The position numbers were made by a program, and so were the translations under genes. From assembly GCA_050110875.1 (NCBI GenBank), contig CP188828.1, positions 1,860,001 to 1,924,000 of the forward strand: 64,000 nucleotides of DNA, written 5' to 3'. Below, one piece after another: positions 35,667 to 43,971 of this stretch. The stretch is from Methyloligella sp050110875 (GTDB taxonomy: Bacteria; Pseudomonadota; Alphaproteobacteria; Rhizobiales; Methyloligellaceae). The notes beneath the pieces were generated by a model, which searched no databases, had not been told where the DNA came from, and was given only the letters and a program-made list of their open reading frames with translations. How positions within the stretch are numbered: the stretch's first letter is position 1; each line of letters begins with the position of its first letter.

Positions 35667-36047
35667 TCACGAATCTCCCTGCACGATTCGCTCTAGAAGC
35701 CTTCGCGCCGAACGCTTAACGCTTTGTAAATGCCTGTGCATGGTGGGGATGAGCCAGGGTTGAGCCGCCATCCGCTTCGTCCCGAATTCCAGATAACGAC
35801 CGACCGGGCTCTGAGTTCCGATCGCGAAGCGCGGCGCGTCTTCCTCGCCCGTCTCCGTCACGCTGACGGAGTGCGCCAGGGCACCGGTGCCGCCTGGGTG
35901 CTCTTCGAGAAGCGTCCTGCGCGCCTCTTCCGCGATCGCATCTGCTTGCCCACGCAACCGGTTCCGCAAATGGGCTCCTCCCGAGCCGATCTCGAACCTG
36001 CTCTTGAGCCGCTCCAATCCCGACACCCAGCCGATGCTCCGTGCCAT
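35667..36047 (-). CDS. HK97 gp10-like head-tail protein
   Basis: 126 residues from ATG 36047, abutting the preceding gene. The family pattern appears as ADAIAEEARRTLLEEHPGGTGALAHSVSVTE followed by the diagnostic YLEFGTKRMAAQPWLIPTM in two adjoining parts. HK97 gp10 family proteins act in tail completion or head-tail joining. A strongly basic C-terminus (HRHLQSVKRSARRLLERIV) follows. The order adaptor, stopper, gp10, tail terminator is that of many siphophage clusters. Confidence 0.85.
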   Translation of the reverse strand: MARSIGWVSGLERLKSRFEIGSGGAHLRNRLRGQADAIAEEARRTLLEEHPGGTGALAHSVSVTETGEEDAPRFAIGTQSPVGRYLEFGTKRMAAQPWLIPTMHRHLQSVKRSARRLLERIVQGDS

Positions 36048-36368
36048 CTAAAGTCCCCGCTCCTCGCAATGACAGCGCAGCCAGCACCGCCGCTCGTCCG
36101 GATCGATCACGCTGAGGATCTCGAAGATCCGGTCGCCCTGACGGAAACGCATCTCCGGCACCACGCCATCCCGATAGCGCAAGGTAATGAGATGACTCAC
36201 ATTTCCGGCGACTCGACCGCCAACCAATTGCTCGTCGCCCCGGATCGGACGGATCGCCGCCCAGAGCGTCGTCACGCTGTCCCAGCTCTCGGTGAACCCG
36301 CCCCCACCGTCATCCACCTTCGCCCTCTCCTCCAGAGTCAGGCGATGGCGCAGCGCGCCGGCAGACAT
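36048..36368 (-). CDS. Head-tail stopper/adaptor protein (SPP1 gp16/RcGTA g7-like)
   Basis: 106 residues from ATG 36368, just after the TGA of the connector gene; the longer open frame upstream overlaps that gene and is not needed. The N-terminal LRHRLTLEERAKVDDGGGGF and the ESWDSVTTLWAAIRPIRGDE block are typical of the phage head-tail adaptor family (PF05521-like), followed by HLITLRYRDGV and RIFEILSVIDPDER. These proteins plug the connector after DNA filling. Confidence 0.82.
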   Translation of the reverse strand: MSAGALRHRLTLEERAKVDDGGGGFTESWDSVTTLWAAIRPIRGDEQLVGGRVAGNVSHLITLRYRDGVVPEMRFRQGDRIFEILSVIDPDERRCWLRCHCEERGL

Positions 36369-36373
36369 TCCGC

Positions 36374-36946
36374 TCACAGCCGCACCTGGCGATAAGGCGC
36401 CATAAGTCCGGCAACCATGGCCGGCACCTCGGGCGGCTCGGCGCCCACCCCCGGCTCGCGGCGCTCGAACCAATGGGCGATCGATAACAACAACGCCTGG
36501 CGGATCGGTCCCGGCACATCCTCCGCCTCATCGCCGAAGCCGCACCGATAGGCGATCTCGATTCCGTTCAGCCGCCGCAAGGAAGCGACCCCGCTCACGC
36601 TTTTGAAGATCAGCCGCGCCGGTTTGGAGATCGCATCGTATGCGTAATCGTCCGCATCGAGCGCGGCCGCTCCGCCATCTTCGGCGTGCAGCGTGACGCT
36701 CTCCACGCTCTGTAGCGGTCCGAGCGGCAGCGCGACGGCGCCGCCCCCCGGCACCCGGTCCAGATAGAACGACCAGCCTTGGCTGATCAGCGCCAGCCCG
36801 TATTGCCGCTCGACCCAGCTCCGCGCCGCGGTGATCAGCGCGCCGATCAGATCGTCTTCCGTGTCGCCGTCGACCCGCAGATGGGCCTTGGCCTCGGCCA
36901 AGCCGACTGGCTCGACCGCCGGCGCCGATGTCAGGGCAAGTGCCAT
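36374..36946 (-). CDS. Head-tail connector protein (phiE125 gp8/RcGTA g6-like)
   Basis: 190 residues from ATG 36946. The family hallmarks are EAKAHLRVDGDTEDDLIGALITAA in two parts, the helix SWVERQYGLALISQGWSFYL, and a C-terminal PIRQALLLSIAHWFERRE. Such adaptors form a ring under the portal. It follows the major capsid gene after about 160 bp of hairpin-rich DNA, which may lower its expression relative to capsid. It is closely coupled to the stopper gene downstream. Confidence 0.83.
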   Translation of the reverse strand: MALALTSAPAVEPVGLAEAKAHLRVDGDTEDDLIGALITAARSWVERQYGLALISQGWSFYLDRVPGGGAVALPLGPLQSVESVTLHAEDGGAAALDADDYAYDAISKPARLIFKSVSGVASLRRLNGIEIAYRCGFGDEAEDVPGPIRQALLLSIAHWFERREPGVGAEPPEVPAMVAGLMAPYRQVRL

Positions 36947-37026
36947 GCAAGGTGATCCTTAGAGAAAAGTGGCGGCCGCGCGCGTGGGAGGGAGCGCGAC
37001 ACGGCCGCCGGCCCGGCCAGGCCTCA

Positions 37027-37113
37027 CAAACGCGAAATGCCTTCCGGCTTCGCGTTTGATTTCGGTGTCTTGGGGGAGGATCCGGACTCGGATCCTTAAG
37101 CCGTTTCGGCTTA
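37027..37113 (-). other. Group of hairpins between capsid and connector genes
   Basis: Three inverted repeats follow the capsid stop: TAAGCCG/CGGCTTA around 37097-37113, GGATCCG/CGGATCC around 37078-37095, and a 10-bp perfect stem CAAACGCGAA/TTCGCGTTTG at 37027-37058. None has a long T run. They could attenuate transcription or protect the 3' end of capsid mRNA so that capsid is made in excess. Confidence 0.5.
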
Positions 37114-38430
37114 GCTCGAGCCGAACTTCAGCAGCTTGATCGCATCGAAATCCTGCACGCCGCCGCCCACGCGCTTGGTCGTGTAGAACAGCACGTAGGG
37201 CTTCGCCGAATAGGGATCGCGCAGCACCCGGATCCCGGCCCGGTCCACCACCAGATAGCCGCGCTTGAAATCGCCGAAGGCGATGGCGAATTCGTCCGAC
37301 CCGATATCCGGCATGTCCTCCGATTCCGCGATCGGATAGTTCATCAGCGTCGGCCAGGCGCCGGCTTTCTCGCCCGGGTGCCAGAGATAGTTGCCGTCGT
37401 CGTCCTTGAACTTGCGGATCACCGCCTGGGTCGCCCGGTTCATCACCCAATGGGCATTCGCCCGATAGCCGGACTTCAAGCTGTAGACCAGGTCGATCAG
37501 ATCGTCGCTCGGATCGTCCGTATCGAACGTCCCGTCATTGCCCGTCGCGATATAGCCGATCTTGTCCCAAGCCCAAGACCCGTTCGCCACCGGGGTGTAA
37601 TCGAGAAAGCCCCGCGGCTTCGCATCGCCGTCGCCGAGCACGAACGCCGTCCCCTCCTGTTCGGCGAAGGCAAGCTGAATCTCCTCCCCCAGCCACTCGT
37701 CGATATTGACTGCCGAGTCGTCCAGCAGCGTCTGGGTCGCCGACGGCATGGCGTAGAGTTCCATGTTCGGAAAGGCGAGCTCATCCAGGGTCGGCGAGTT
37801 GGTCTCCGGCCGCGTCGCCGTCTCGGCCACCCAGCCCGTCGCCGGTCCGGTGATCGAGAACGGTTTCTTATAGATGGAGGCGCTCACCGTGCGGTGCCCG
37901 GCAATGGCCCGGATCGGCGAGATTTCCTTCACCCCGCGGATCACTTCCCGCTCCGTTTCCGGCGGCACCAGATAGCCGCCGTCGGAGCCGTCGCCGCCGG
38001 CGAGGTCCACCGAAAGCGCCTTCTCCTCCAACCGGTGCAGATTGCCCACCTGCCCTTTCCGCATATAGGCGTGGAAGGCCGCCTTATGCTGCAGCGCCGC
38101 CGGGCTCGCGAAATCCCCGCCGGCATCGCCCAACTGCGGACGGCTGGTCTTCAGTGTCAGCTGATCCATCGCCGATTTCTGCGCATCCAGCGCGGTGGTG
38201 ATCCGTTCCAGCTTCTCCTCGGTCACCACGTCGGCCGACATGCGGCTCTCGATCTGGCGCAGCCGCTCGTCGTTGTTCTCCTTGAAGGCCTCGAAGGTCC
38301 GCATGAACGCATCGAAGGCGGCGCCCACATCGTCGCCGATCCCGCCGGCCTTGGTCTCGTAAACAGCACCCTGGCCGGCCTTGATTTCGAATCCGGGCTC
38401 AGAGGGTTCCGGATATTCGCTGTCGCTCAT
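37111..38430 (-). CDS. HK97-family major capsid protein
   Basis: 439 residues from ATG 38430, two bases after the protease stop. The N-terminal third is a charged helical delta domain (ERLRQIESRMSADVVTEEKL) removed by the protease during maturation. The HK97 fold follows with KGQVGNLHRLEEKALS, GGYLVPPETEREVIRGVKEI, LLDDSAVNIDEWLGEEIQLA, and the late motifs AFGDFKRGYLVVDRAGI and VLRDPYSAKPYVLFYTTKRV. The sequence type is that of RcGTA g5-like capsids. The gene appears intact. Confidence 0.93.
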   Translation of the reverse strand: MSDSEYPEPSEPGFEIKAGQGAVYETKAGGIGDDVGAAFDAFMRTFEAFKENNDERLRQIESRMSADVVTEEKLERITTALDAQKSAMDQLTLKTSRPQLGDAGGDFASPAALQHKAAFHAYMRKGQVGNLHRLEEKALSVDLAGGDGSDGGYLVPPETEREVIRGVKEISPIRAIAGHRTVSASIYKKPFSITGPATGWVAETATRPETNSPTLDELAFPNMELYAMPSATQTLLDDSAVNIDEWLGEEIQLAFAEQEGTAFVLGDGDAKPRGFLDYTPVANGSWAWDKIGYIATGNDGTFDTDDPSDDLIDLVYSLKSGYRANAHWVMNRATQAVIRKFKDDDGNYLWHPGEKAGAWPTLMNYPIAESEDMPDIGSDEFAIAFGDFKRGYLVVDRAGIRVLRDPYSAKPYVLFYTTKRVGGGVQDFDAIKLLKFGSS

Positions 38431-38432
38431 TC

Positions 38433-39083
38433 TCACACTGCCTTTCTCGGAAGGGACGAGGTCGAACCCTCGCGCAAAAGAAAAGCGGCCCGCCGCATCG
38501 ATGCCGCGAGCCGCTGGCTCTGGTTCCCCCCAAGATTCTGCCTCTCAAGATCTTGCCTCCCCGGCGGTCCCTGCCCGCTCATGGTCTCCTGCCGCTTCAC
38601 GAAGGAGACGCGCGCATCGGCCAGCATGGGAAAGGTCACAATCGAGATCTCCCAGAGATCTATTCTTTCCAGCCGCCGGATGCCGCTCTTGGGATCGGTC
38701 CGCCCCTTCACCGTGCGAAAACCGATGGAGAGCCCGTCCAGGGCGCCGGCCCGCATCAGCTCCAGCACCTCGCGCGCCCGCGCCACCCCCGGCAGCAACC
38801 GCCCATGCACGAGCAGCCCGCGGGAATCCTCGCGAACATCCACCCACACGCCGATCGGCTCGTCAGGATTGTGCTGGAACAGCAGCTTGATGCCCCGCGC
38901 ACCCTTGGCCCGCAGGCTCTCGGCGAACGCGCCCGGCATCACCAGGTCGCGGCCCAAATCCATCCGCCCGAACAGGCTGGCATAGCCGGAGAAGGTCCCG
39001 TCCGCCTGCACATCCCGAAGAGGCGCAGGCGCAGACGATCCCGCCCGCGCCGCAAGCGGCACGACACTGCTTTTCATGTGCAC
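38433..39083 (-). CDS. Prohead maturation protease (HK97 gp4-like)
   Basis: 216 residues. The start is GTG 39083 (AGGAAC upstream) or ATG 39077. The U35-type protease core is visible: FSGYASLFGRMDLGRDLVMPG, the catalytic His in LLFQHNPDEPIGVW, and the Ser motif ALDGLSIGFRTV. Then RRLERIDLWEISIVTFPMLA follows, as in all HK97 prohead proteases. It cleaves the capsid delta domain during head maturation. It lies directly before the capsid gene, the standard order. Confidence 0.92.
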   Translation of the reverse strand: MHMKSSVVPLAARAGSSAPAPLRDVQADGTFSGYASLFGRMDLGRDLVMPGAFAESLRAKGARGIKLLFQHNPDEPIGVWVDVREDSRGLLVHGRLLPGVARAREVLELMRAGALDGLSIGFRTVKGRTDPKSGIRRLERIDLWEISIVTFPMLADARVSFVKRQETMSGQGPPGRQDLERQNLGGNQSQRLAASMRRAAFLLREGSTSSLPRKAV

Positions 39084-39103
39084 GATGTTCCTAATTCTCG
39101 GTC

Positions 39104-39196
39104 GTCATCACCGGGCTTGTCCCGGTGATCCATGAACACCTCGTTCCCATCTCTGGCACCGTGTTCATGAATACCCGGCACAAGGCCGGGCATGAC
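39104..39196. repeat. Inverted pair of intergenic palindromic repeats
   Basis: Each unit has the form GTCATCACCGGGCTTGTCCC plus GGTGATCCATGAACAC (39104-39139); the second copy (39161-39196) is inverted and diverged. Similar units occur at 39527 and 40847. They are the small GC palindromes widely scattered between genes of alphaproteobacteria, not CRISPR repeats. Confidence 0.75.
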
Positions 39197-39226
39197 TCTG
39201 AAAAAGGGGCGGCGCTTTGCGCGGAG

Positions 39227-39430
39227 CTAAATCCCCTTCATGGTCACGCTGGCGACCAGGGCGACCAGCGCCGCCATGGAAACCCAGAACGCGAAATGTC
39301 CGATGAAGCCGAAGCCGCCATCGACGAAGCCCAGCACGCCGATGATGTAGAGAAGGATCGCGATCAGCCCCAGCGCGATCGCGAAATACAGCATGTTCTT
39401 CGTCGGGGGTGTCACCCTTACAGCCATCAT
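39227..39430 (-). CDS. Small membrane protein at the g3.5 position
   Basis: 67 residues from ATG 39430 (second ATG 39427), with GGGAGGGC upstream. Two hydrophobic helices (MLYFAIALGLIAILLYIIGV and GHFAFWVSMAALVALVASVT) are joined by a Gly-rich turn. RcGTA carries a short ORF, g3.5, at the same place between portal and protease; the role is unknown. Similar small proteins occur in many rhizobial gene-transfer-agent clusters. Confidence 0.7.
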   Translation of the reverse strand: MMAVRVTPPTKNMLYFAIALGLIAILLYIIGVLGFVDGGFGFIGHFAFWVSMAALVALVASVTMKGI

Positions 39431-39526
39431 AGCCCTCCCAAGCCTATTGCCTGAGTGAGGCTAGCACGCCCGCGCAGCCTGCAACCGCCCGTCCGCCGTT
39501 TTCCACAAGCGGTCACTCCACCTTCA

Positions 39527-39613
39527 GTCGTCACCCCCGGACTTGATCCGGGGGCCATGCCGTTCCCTCTCGGCGCGTTCAGAGCGACTCCCTCTCCCCG
39601 ACGAGGAGAGGTG
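39527..39613. repeat. Intergenic palindromic repeats
   Basis: 39527-39558 carries CACCCCCGGACTTGATCCGG plus GGG, a palindrome of the same type as at 40847. 39589-39613 carries CCTCTCCCCGACGAGGAGAG, a second common palindrome. Both lie in the gap between the small membrane gene and the end of the portal gene. Confidence 0.7.
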
Positions 39614-39621
39614 AAAACCCT

Positions 39622-40827
39622 TCACAGGACATCGCCCCCCTCGACCGGCCCATAGCCCACCGCGGCCCGCTTCTCGTTCACGGTGAGAAACTCCGAAACC
39701 CGCACCCGCTCCCACAGCGCCTCGCGCTCCACCGAGAGCGCTTCGATGGCATCGAGATCAGGCCGCAGCTCCAACCCCTCCTCGAAGCCGGCGCCCAGCC
39801 AGCCGGATAGCGCCTTCGCCGTCCGGTTCACCAGCGGCAGCACCGTCTGCCGCCAGAAGGTGCGGTTCGCTTCTTGATAGTTCGAATAGGTATTGTCCCC
39901 GGGAATGCCCAGCAGCATGGGCGGCACGCCGAGCGAAAGCGCGATCTCCCGCGCCGCCAGATGCTTCGCCTGAATAAAGTCCATGTCCTTCGGCGAGAAC
40001 CCCATGCCCTTCCAGTCGAGCCCGCCTTCCAGCAGCAGCGGCCGTCCGGCATTCCGCGCGCCGGCGAAGCTGTCCTGAAGCTCGGTCTTCAGCCGCTCAT
40101 ATTGCTCCGGCGCCAGCTGCCCGTCCGCCGCCGAATAGACCAGCGCGCCGGAGGGGCACGCCGCATTGTCGAGCAGCGCCTTGTTCCAATCCGCCCCCTG
40201 ATTGTGGATGTCGATCGCGGAAGCCGCCGGCTCCAGCGGGCTCATGCCGTAATGGTCGTTCAGCGGATGAAACAGCGACAGATGCAGGATGGGCCGCACG
40301 CCGGCGGAAACATCCTGCACGAAGCGCACGGTCTCGCCGCCCACGCTGTAATCGTAGGCCTCCGGCCAGCCGTCCGCCCCCGGCACGATCTTCATCCGGT
40401 CGGGCCGCAGCACATGCAGCTCCCGCGGCGCCCCGCCGACCGACACCGCCTCGAGATAGGCGTTCCCCGCCACCAGCAGATGACCGTAGGCCGCCTCAAG
40501 TAGCTCCGGCGCGCTCTGCGTCCCGTTGGGCTTGGCGAGCAGCCCGAGCAGCGGATGGGTGTCGACCGCGTCCTCCCCCTCATAGAGATAGAGAGGCACG
40601 GACGCAGCCGCCTCGGCGATCATCCGCACCGAGCGATAGACGATCGGGTTCTTGGCGAACCCTTCCCGGGCGAAGCTTGCAGGATCTCGTGGGCTCCACA
40701 CCGCCTGGCCGAACGCCGACAGGGCGATCAACCGCGCCGTCCGGCTCGCCTTCGTCTCGTCGGGCATGGGGCGCGCCGCTCCGAGGCCAAGCATGCGCGC
40801 CAGCCCTGTCCGTATTCGTGATGGCAT
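39622..40827 (-). CDS. HK97-family portal protein
   Basis: 401 residues from ATG 40827. The family pattern is complete: FAKNPIVYRSVRMIAEAAAS, a HPLLGLLAKPNGTQS loop, LLVAGNAYLEAVSVGG, LFHPLNDHYGMSPLEPAASA, GLDWKGMGFSPKDMDFIQAK, and REIALSLGVPPMLLGIPGDN near the C-terminus. The portal forms the dodecameric DNA gate of the head. Its length is that of gene-transfer-agent and HK97 portals. Repeat-containing gaps flank it on both sides. Confidence 0.94.
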   Translation of the reverse strand: MPSRIRTGLARMLGLGAARPMPDETKASRTARLIALSAFGQAVWSPRDPASFAREGFAKNPIVYRSVRMIAEAAASVPLYLYEGEDAVDTHPLLGLLAKPNGTQSAPELLEAAYGHLLVAGNAYLEAVSVGGAPRELHVLRPDRMKIVPGADGWPEAYDYSVGGETVRFVQDVSAGVRPILHLSLFHPLNDHYGMSPLEPAASAIDIHNQGADWNKALLDNAACPSGALVYSAADGQLAPEQYERLKTELQDSFAGARNAGRPLLLEGGLDWKGMGFSPKDMDFIQAKHLAAREIALSLGVPPMLLGIPGDNTYSNYQEANRTFWRQTVLPLVNRTAKALSGWLGAGFEEGLELRPDLDAIEALSVEREALWERVRVSEFLTVNEKRAAVGYGPVEGGDVL

Positions 40828-40846
40828 TCCCTATCCTCAAATTCAG

Positions 40847-41037
40847 TCGTCACCCCGGACTTGATCCGGGGGTCCATGAACACGGAGCGTGCGGTGGAGC
40901 ACCGCTCCAAAGGTTTGGCACGATGCGATTCCCTCTCCCCGGCGGGGAGAGGGTTAGGGTGAGGGGGTGCCCAGCTCTCCGCATCCTCCCCTCACCCGAG
41001 CGCTAAAGCACTCGACCTCTCCCCGACGGGGAGAGGT
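40847..41037. repeat. Cluster of intergenic palindromic repeats
   Basis: 40847-40884 has CACCCCGGACTTGATCCGGG followed by GGTCCATGAACACG. 40929-40964 has CCCTCTCCCCGGCGGGGAGA continuing GGGTTAGGGTGAGGGG, and 40989-41037 holds its near-inverse ending CTCTCCCCGACGGGGAGAGG. These units are frequent between genes in Rhizobiales and fold into strong hairpins. Confidence 0.75.
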
Positions 41038-41042
41038 AAGCC

Positions 41043-42392
41043 TCACAACCCACGCACCCGCGGCTCCACCCCGCCCTTCAGCATCAGCGCCGTCAGCGCC
41101 CAGACCAACGCATCCACCCGGTCGGGGCTGCGCCCGCCGGACAGACCGTCCGGTCCGAAATCGCTCATCTCGTCTTCCAGCTCCGGCAGACTGCCGACAT
41201 GGAACACGCGTGCCTGCTCGTAGAGCGCCGCCACCGGCTCCGCCCGCACGAACTTGCCCCGGCTCGCCCGCACGCAGCGTATGGGCACCGTCCGGTCCAC
41301 CTGGCGCAGCACCGCCTCCACCAGCTCGCCGCCCTGGTTCACCTCCGCCACGATGCAGTCAGCCTCGGAAGCGTGGTAGGCCGCGAGCGCCGCCTTCGCC
41401 CAGCCGGCCGGGCTCAACCCCTGCACGGTCCGGTCCTTCAACACGTAGCCGCGCCCATCCGCCGAGACGCCCGCCACAACGATCCCGCAGGCATCCGCGC
41501 GGCCCCCGCTCGTCACCGGTGGGTCCACCGCCACCACGATCCGCCGAAGCGCCGGCGCCTCGGCCACCCGCAACCCCTCGATCAGCGCCCGCGGCCACAA
41601 AGCATCCGGCCGGTCCTCCAGCAGCTCCGCCATCAGCTCCTGGCGGCCCAGCCGGGTGCCGCGATATTTCCCGACGATCGTCTCCAGAAAGCGAGGGCTG
41701 AGATTGACCGCGTTCGCCGCCGTCGCCACCCGCGTCACCGCAACTGCCGGGTCAGCCAACAGCGCCTTGATCAGCGGCAAGGGCCGGGGCGTCGTCGTCG
41801 CCACCTGGCGCGGCCGCTCCCCAAGGCGCAATCCGAATTGCAGCATGTCCCATGTGTCTTGCGGCCGCCGCCACTTGGCCAGCTCATCCGCCCAGGCGGC
41901 GTCGAACTGGGGACCCCGCAAACTCTCCGGATCCTCCGCCGAGAAGAGCTGCGCCACCGCCCCGTTCGGCCAGGTCACCCGCTGCTTGGAAACCTCGAAC
42001 AAGGGGCGCGCCTCCGGCGGGTGCACCGCCAGCAGCCCCGACACCCCTTCCACCATCACGGCCCGCGCATCGGCAAACGTCTCGCCGATCAGCGCGATCC
42101 GCGGCGGCGGCTGAAAGGCTCGTCGCGGCGCCTCCGCCACCGACCGCACCCATTCGGCCCCGGCCCGCGTCTTGCCGGCACCGCGCCCGCCCAGCATCAG
42201 CCAGGTGGTCCAGTCCCCGCCCCCTTGCGCCGCGTCCGGGGGAAGCTGATCCTCCCGCGCCCAGAGCGGCCAGTCGTAATGCAGCCGGCGCAGCTCGCCG
42301 GCGCTCAAAGTCTCCAGAAACCGCTTAAGCGTCCCTTGGCCGATTGAGTCGCTCAAGGCGTCGCGCAAGATCCTCGCGGAATTGGTCCGCAT
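41043..42392 (-). CDS. Terminase large subunit
   Basis: About 449 residues if started at ATG 42392, inside the small-terminase gene; TTG 42358 is an alternative. The ATPase motor has Walker A GGRGAGKTRAG and a Walker B-like QFDAAWADELAKW. The C-terminal RNase H-type nuclease shows RIVVAVDPPVTSGGRADACG, DCIVAEVNQGGELVEAVLRQ and PDRVDALVWALTALM, the last carrying the third acidic residue. It packages DNA into heads. It matches the RcGTA g2 type and appears intact. Confidence 0.92.
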   Translation of the reverse strand: MRTNSARILRDALSDSIGQGTLKRFLETLSAGELRRLHYDWPLWAREDQLPPDAAQGGGDWTTWLMLGGRGAGKTRAGAEWVRSVAEAPRRAFQPPPRIALIGETFADARAVMVEGVSGLLAVHPPEARPLFEVSKQRVTWPNGAVAQLFSAEDPESLRGPQFDAAWADELAKWRRPQDTWDMLQFGLRLGERPRQVATTTPRPLPLIKALLADPAVAVTRVATAANAVNLSPRFLETIVGKYRGTRLGRQELMAELLEDRPDALWPRALIEGLRVAEAPALRRIVVAVDPPVTSGGRADACGIVVAGVSADGRGYVLKDRTVQGLSPAGWAKAALAAYHASEADCIVAEVNQGGELVEAVLRQVDRTVPIRCVRASRGKFVRAEPVAALYEQARVFHVGSLPELEDEMSDFGPDGLSGGRSPDRVDALVWALTALMLKGGVEPRVRGL

Positions 42393-42873
42393 CGCCCGCC
42401 GCCTCGCTGTGCCGTTTCGCCGTTCCCTTCGCGCATTCCCCCTCGTCCAGCTCCACCAGCTTTGCATAGAGCCCGGCCAGCGCGCTCAAGGCTCGCGCCT
42501 CGCGCTCCGCATCCGCCGCGCTCTCCTCCGCCGCGCTGCCCCGCGCAATCCGCATCTCCAACTGGGTCATCTTCTCCTCCAGCGCCTTGAACAGCCGCGC
42601 CACCATACGCGTCCGCCGCGCCCCGCTGGCCTCTTCCGCTCTCGCAAGCTCGCCAGGCTCGATCCCCGCATCGCGCTCGTCGAAACCAGGCGCATCGTCA
42701 GCCCCGGCCCGCCGCCAATCCTTCAGCTTGGCCCGCGCCTGGATCTTCTGACGGCTGACCCCGAAATCGCTTGCGATCTCCGTCAGCTTGCGCGGATCGT
42801 GGGCGTAGGCGTGTTCGATGGCCGCCCAATCGGGATTGGGCGCATGGGGCGATGTGGCGATAGGATCGTCCAT
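42325..42873 (-). CDS. Terminase small subunit-like DNA-binding protein
   Basis: 182 residues from ATG 42873 (AAGG five bases upstream). The N-terminal helix-turn-helix (DPRKLTEIASDFGVSRQKIQ, then ARAKLKDWRR) resembles small terminases of the phage family with a HTH recognition domain. A helical oligomerisation region (ARLFKALEEKMTQLEMRIAR) and an acidic-basic tail follow. It overlaps the large-subunit gene and starts 27 bp from the divergent MOSC gene. Confidence 0.78.
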   Translation of the reverse strand: MDDPIATSPHAPNPDWAAIEHAYAHDPRKLTEIASDFGVSRQKIQARAKLKDWRRAGADDAPGFDERDAGIEPGELARAEEASGARRTRMVARLFKALEEKMTQLEMRIARGSAAEESAADAEREARALSALAGLYAKLVELDEGECAKGTAKRHSEAAGDADQFREDLARRLERLNRPRDA

Positions 42874-42900
42874 CCTTCGGTTGCTGTCGTGAGGTTCGCA

Positions 42901-43692
42901 ATGTCTGAAATCGGCCGGATCCATAGCGTCTGGCGCTATCCCGTGAAGAGCATGCGGGGCGAGCGCCTCGCGCAAGCCTTCCTCGCCTTCGCCGGCCTTT
43001 ACGGCGACCGCATTTACGCGGTGAAGAACGCGAAAGCCGACCCCGGCTTCCCCTACCATACGGGGCGCGAGCAGGAGGAGCTGATCCTCTACCAGCCGCG
43101 CTTCCTGAACACAGACGCCGCCGCCGAGCCCCTCAACCGCAAAGCCGCCGAGGCCATCGGCCCGGGCGTAAAGCCGCTCTACGCCAACCGGGCCTCCCTA
43201 TCGGTCGATGTCACGACGCCGGACGGCGAGACCTTCCCGATCGCCGACCCCACCTTCATCGCCCATCTCAAGCAGCGCCTCGGCAAGCCCGACGAAGACC
43301 TCTCCGTCCAATATTCGGAGACCGCCTTCACCGATTGCCGGCCCGTCTCCCTGTTCTCCATGCAGACCGTCGCCCAGCTCGCATCGGAGATCGAGGACGA
43401 TCTCGACCCGCGCCAGTTCCGCGCCAATCTCTATGCCGACTTCTCGGGCGAACCGTTCGGCGAGAACGATCTGGTCGGCAAGAATCTCAAGCTCGGCGAC
43501 AAGGCCGTCATCGCGATTCTGGAGCGCGACCCGCGCTGCAAGATGATCACCCTCGATCCGGAGACGGCCGAGCAGAAGCCGGAGATCCTGCGCCACCTCA
43601 CCCGCACCCAAGGTCGCTGCGCCGGCCTCTACGCCGCCACCCTCGTCGAAGGCACGGTGAAGCCCGGCGATGCGATCACGGTTCTGAATTAG
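42901..43692 (+). CDS. MOSC domain protein
   Basis: 263 residues from ATG 42901 (GAGG upstream). An N-terminal MOSC_N beta-barrel (IGRIHSVWRYPVKSMRGERL) precedes the MOSC domain, whose conserved cysteine lies in LERDPRCKMITLDPETAE. The SVWRYPVKSM motif is the family hallmark. MOSC proteins carry sulfur or bind molybdenum cofactor (YcbX-type reductases, Moco sulfurase C-terminus). No ferredoxin domain is attached. It is a chromosomal gene that marks the right border of the phage-like cluster. Confidence 0.88.
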   Translation: MSEIGRIHSVWRYPVKSMRGERLAQAFLAFAGLYGDRIYAVKNAKADPGFPYHTGREQEELILYQPRFLNTDAAAEPLNRKAAEAIGPGVKPLYANRASLSVDVTTPDGETFPIADPTFIAHLKQRLGKPDEDLSVQYSETAFTDCRPVSLFSMQTVAQLASEIEDDLDPRQFRANLYADFSGEPFGENDLVGKNLKLGDKAVIAILERDPRCKMITLDPETAEQKPEILRHLTRTQGRCAGLYAATLVEGTVKPGDAITVLN

Positions 43693-43909
43693 CCCCGCGC
43701 GAAAACGCTCAACTGCACAGCGCTCACCGGCGGGCTATCAGCCTGCTGCCGACGATCCGCGGCGCCCGCCGCGCGTCCAACAATGTCAGAAAACGAAAAA
43801 GGCGAGACCGAAACCGGCTCGCCCGCCTTGAGGACTCATCCTCAACCCGCACCTTCCGGGTTATAGCTGAACCCTACCCGACCACCGTCACGCTGTCAAG
43901 GACTTTATT
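43693..43909. other. Intergenic region with two hairpins before the transposon cluster
   Basis: 217 bp between the MOSC stop and the left end of element A. A hairpin at 43801-43823 (GGCGAG/CTCGCC outer stem) has a run of five A on its left, so it would end minus-strand transcripts. A second, AACCCG/CGGGTT, lies near 43845-43863. The last eight bases (43902-43909, ACTTTATT) are the target duplication of element A. Confidence 0.5.
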
Positions 43910-43971
43910 CCTAATTATATACTTGACTGCACATTCTCCTGATCCTACATTAGGGATCAAGGAGATAAGCC

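Larger units (their letters stand above)
31226..42873. mobile_element. Degraded prophage or gene-transfer-agent-like head cluster
   Basis: From 42873 down to 35164 the genes follow the HK97/RcGTA order: small terminase, large terminase, portal, small membrane protein, prohead protease, major capsid, connector, stopper, HK97 gp10-like, tail terminator. After the tail terminator a transcription terminator and a damaged tail-fibre piece follow directly. Major tail protein, tape measure, distal tail and hub genes are absent. A holin-like and an endolysin-like gene and a broken O-acyltransferase fill 31226-33776. No integrase, repressor or att repeats are visible, which favours an old domesticated element over a recent prophage. 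Ends are given by gene content only. Confidence 0.75.

Noticed and set aside
39104..41037. Repeated palindromes as a possible CRISPR array
   Set aside because: Few copies, irregular spacing, no spacers, both orientations; they are common intergenic palindromic repeats.
31226..42873. A complete active prophage
   Set aside because: No integrase, repressor, replication genes or attachment repeats; central tail genes are missing and the fibre and acyltransferase genes are damaged.
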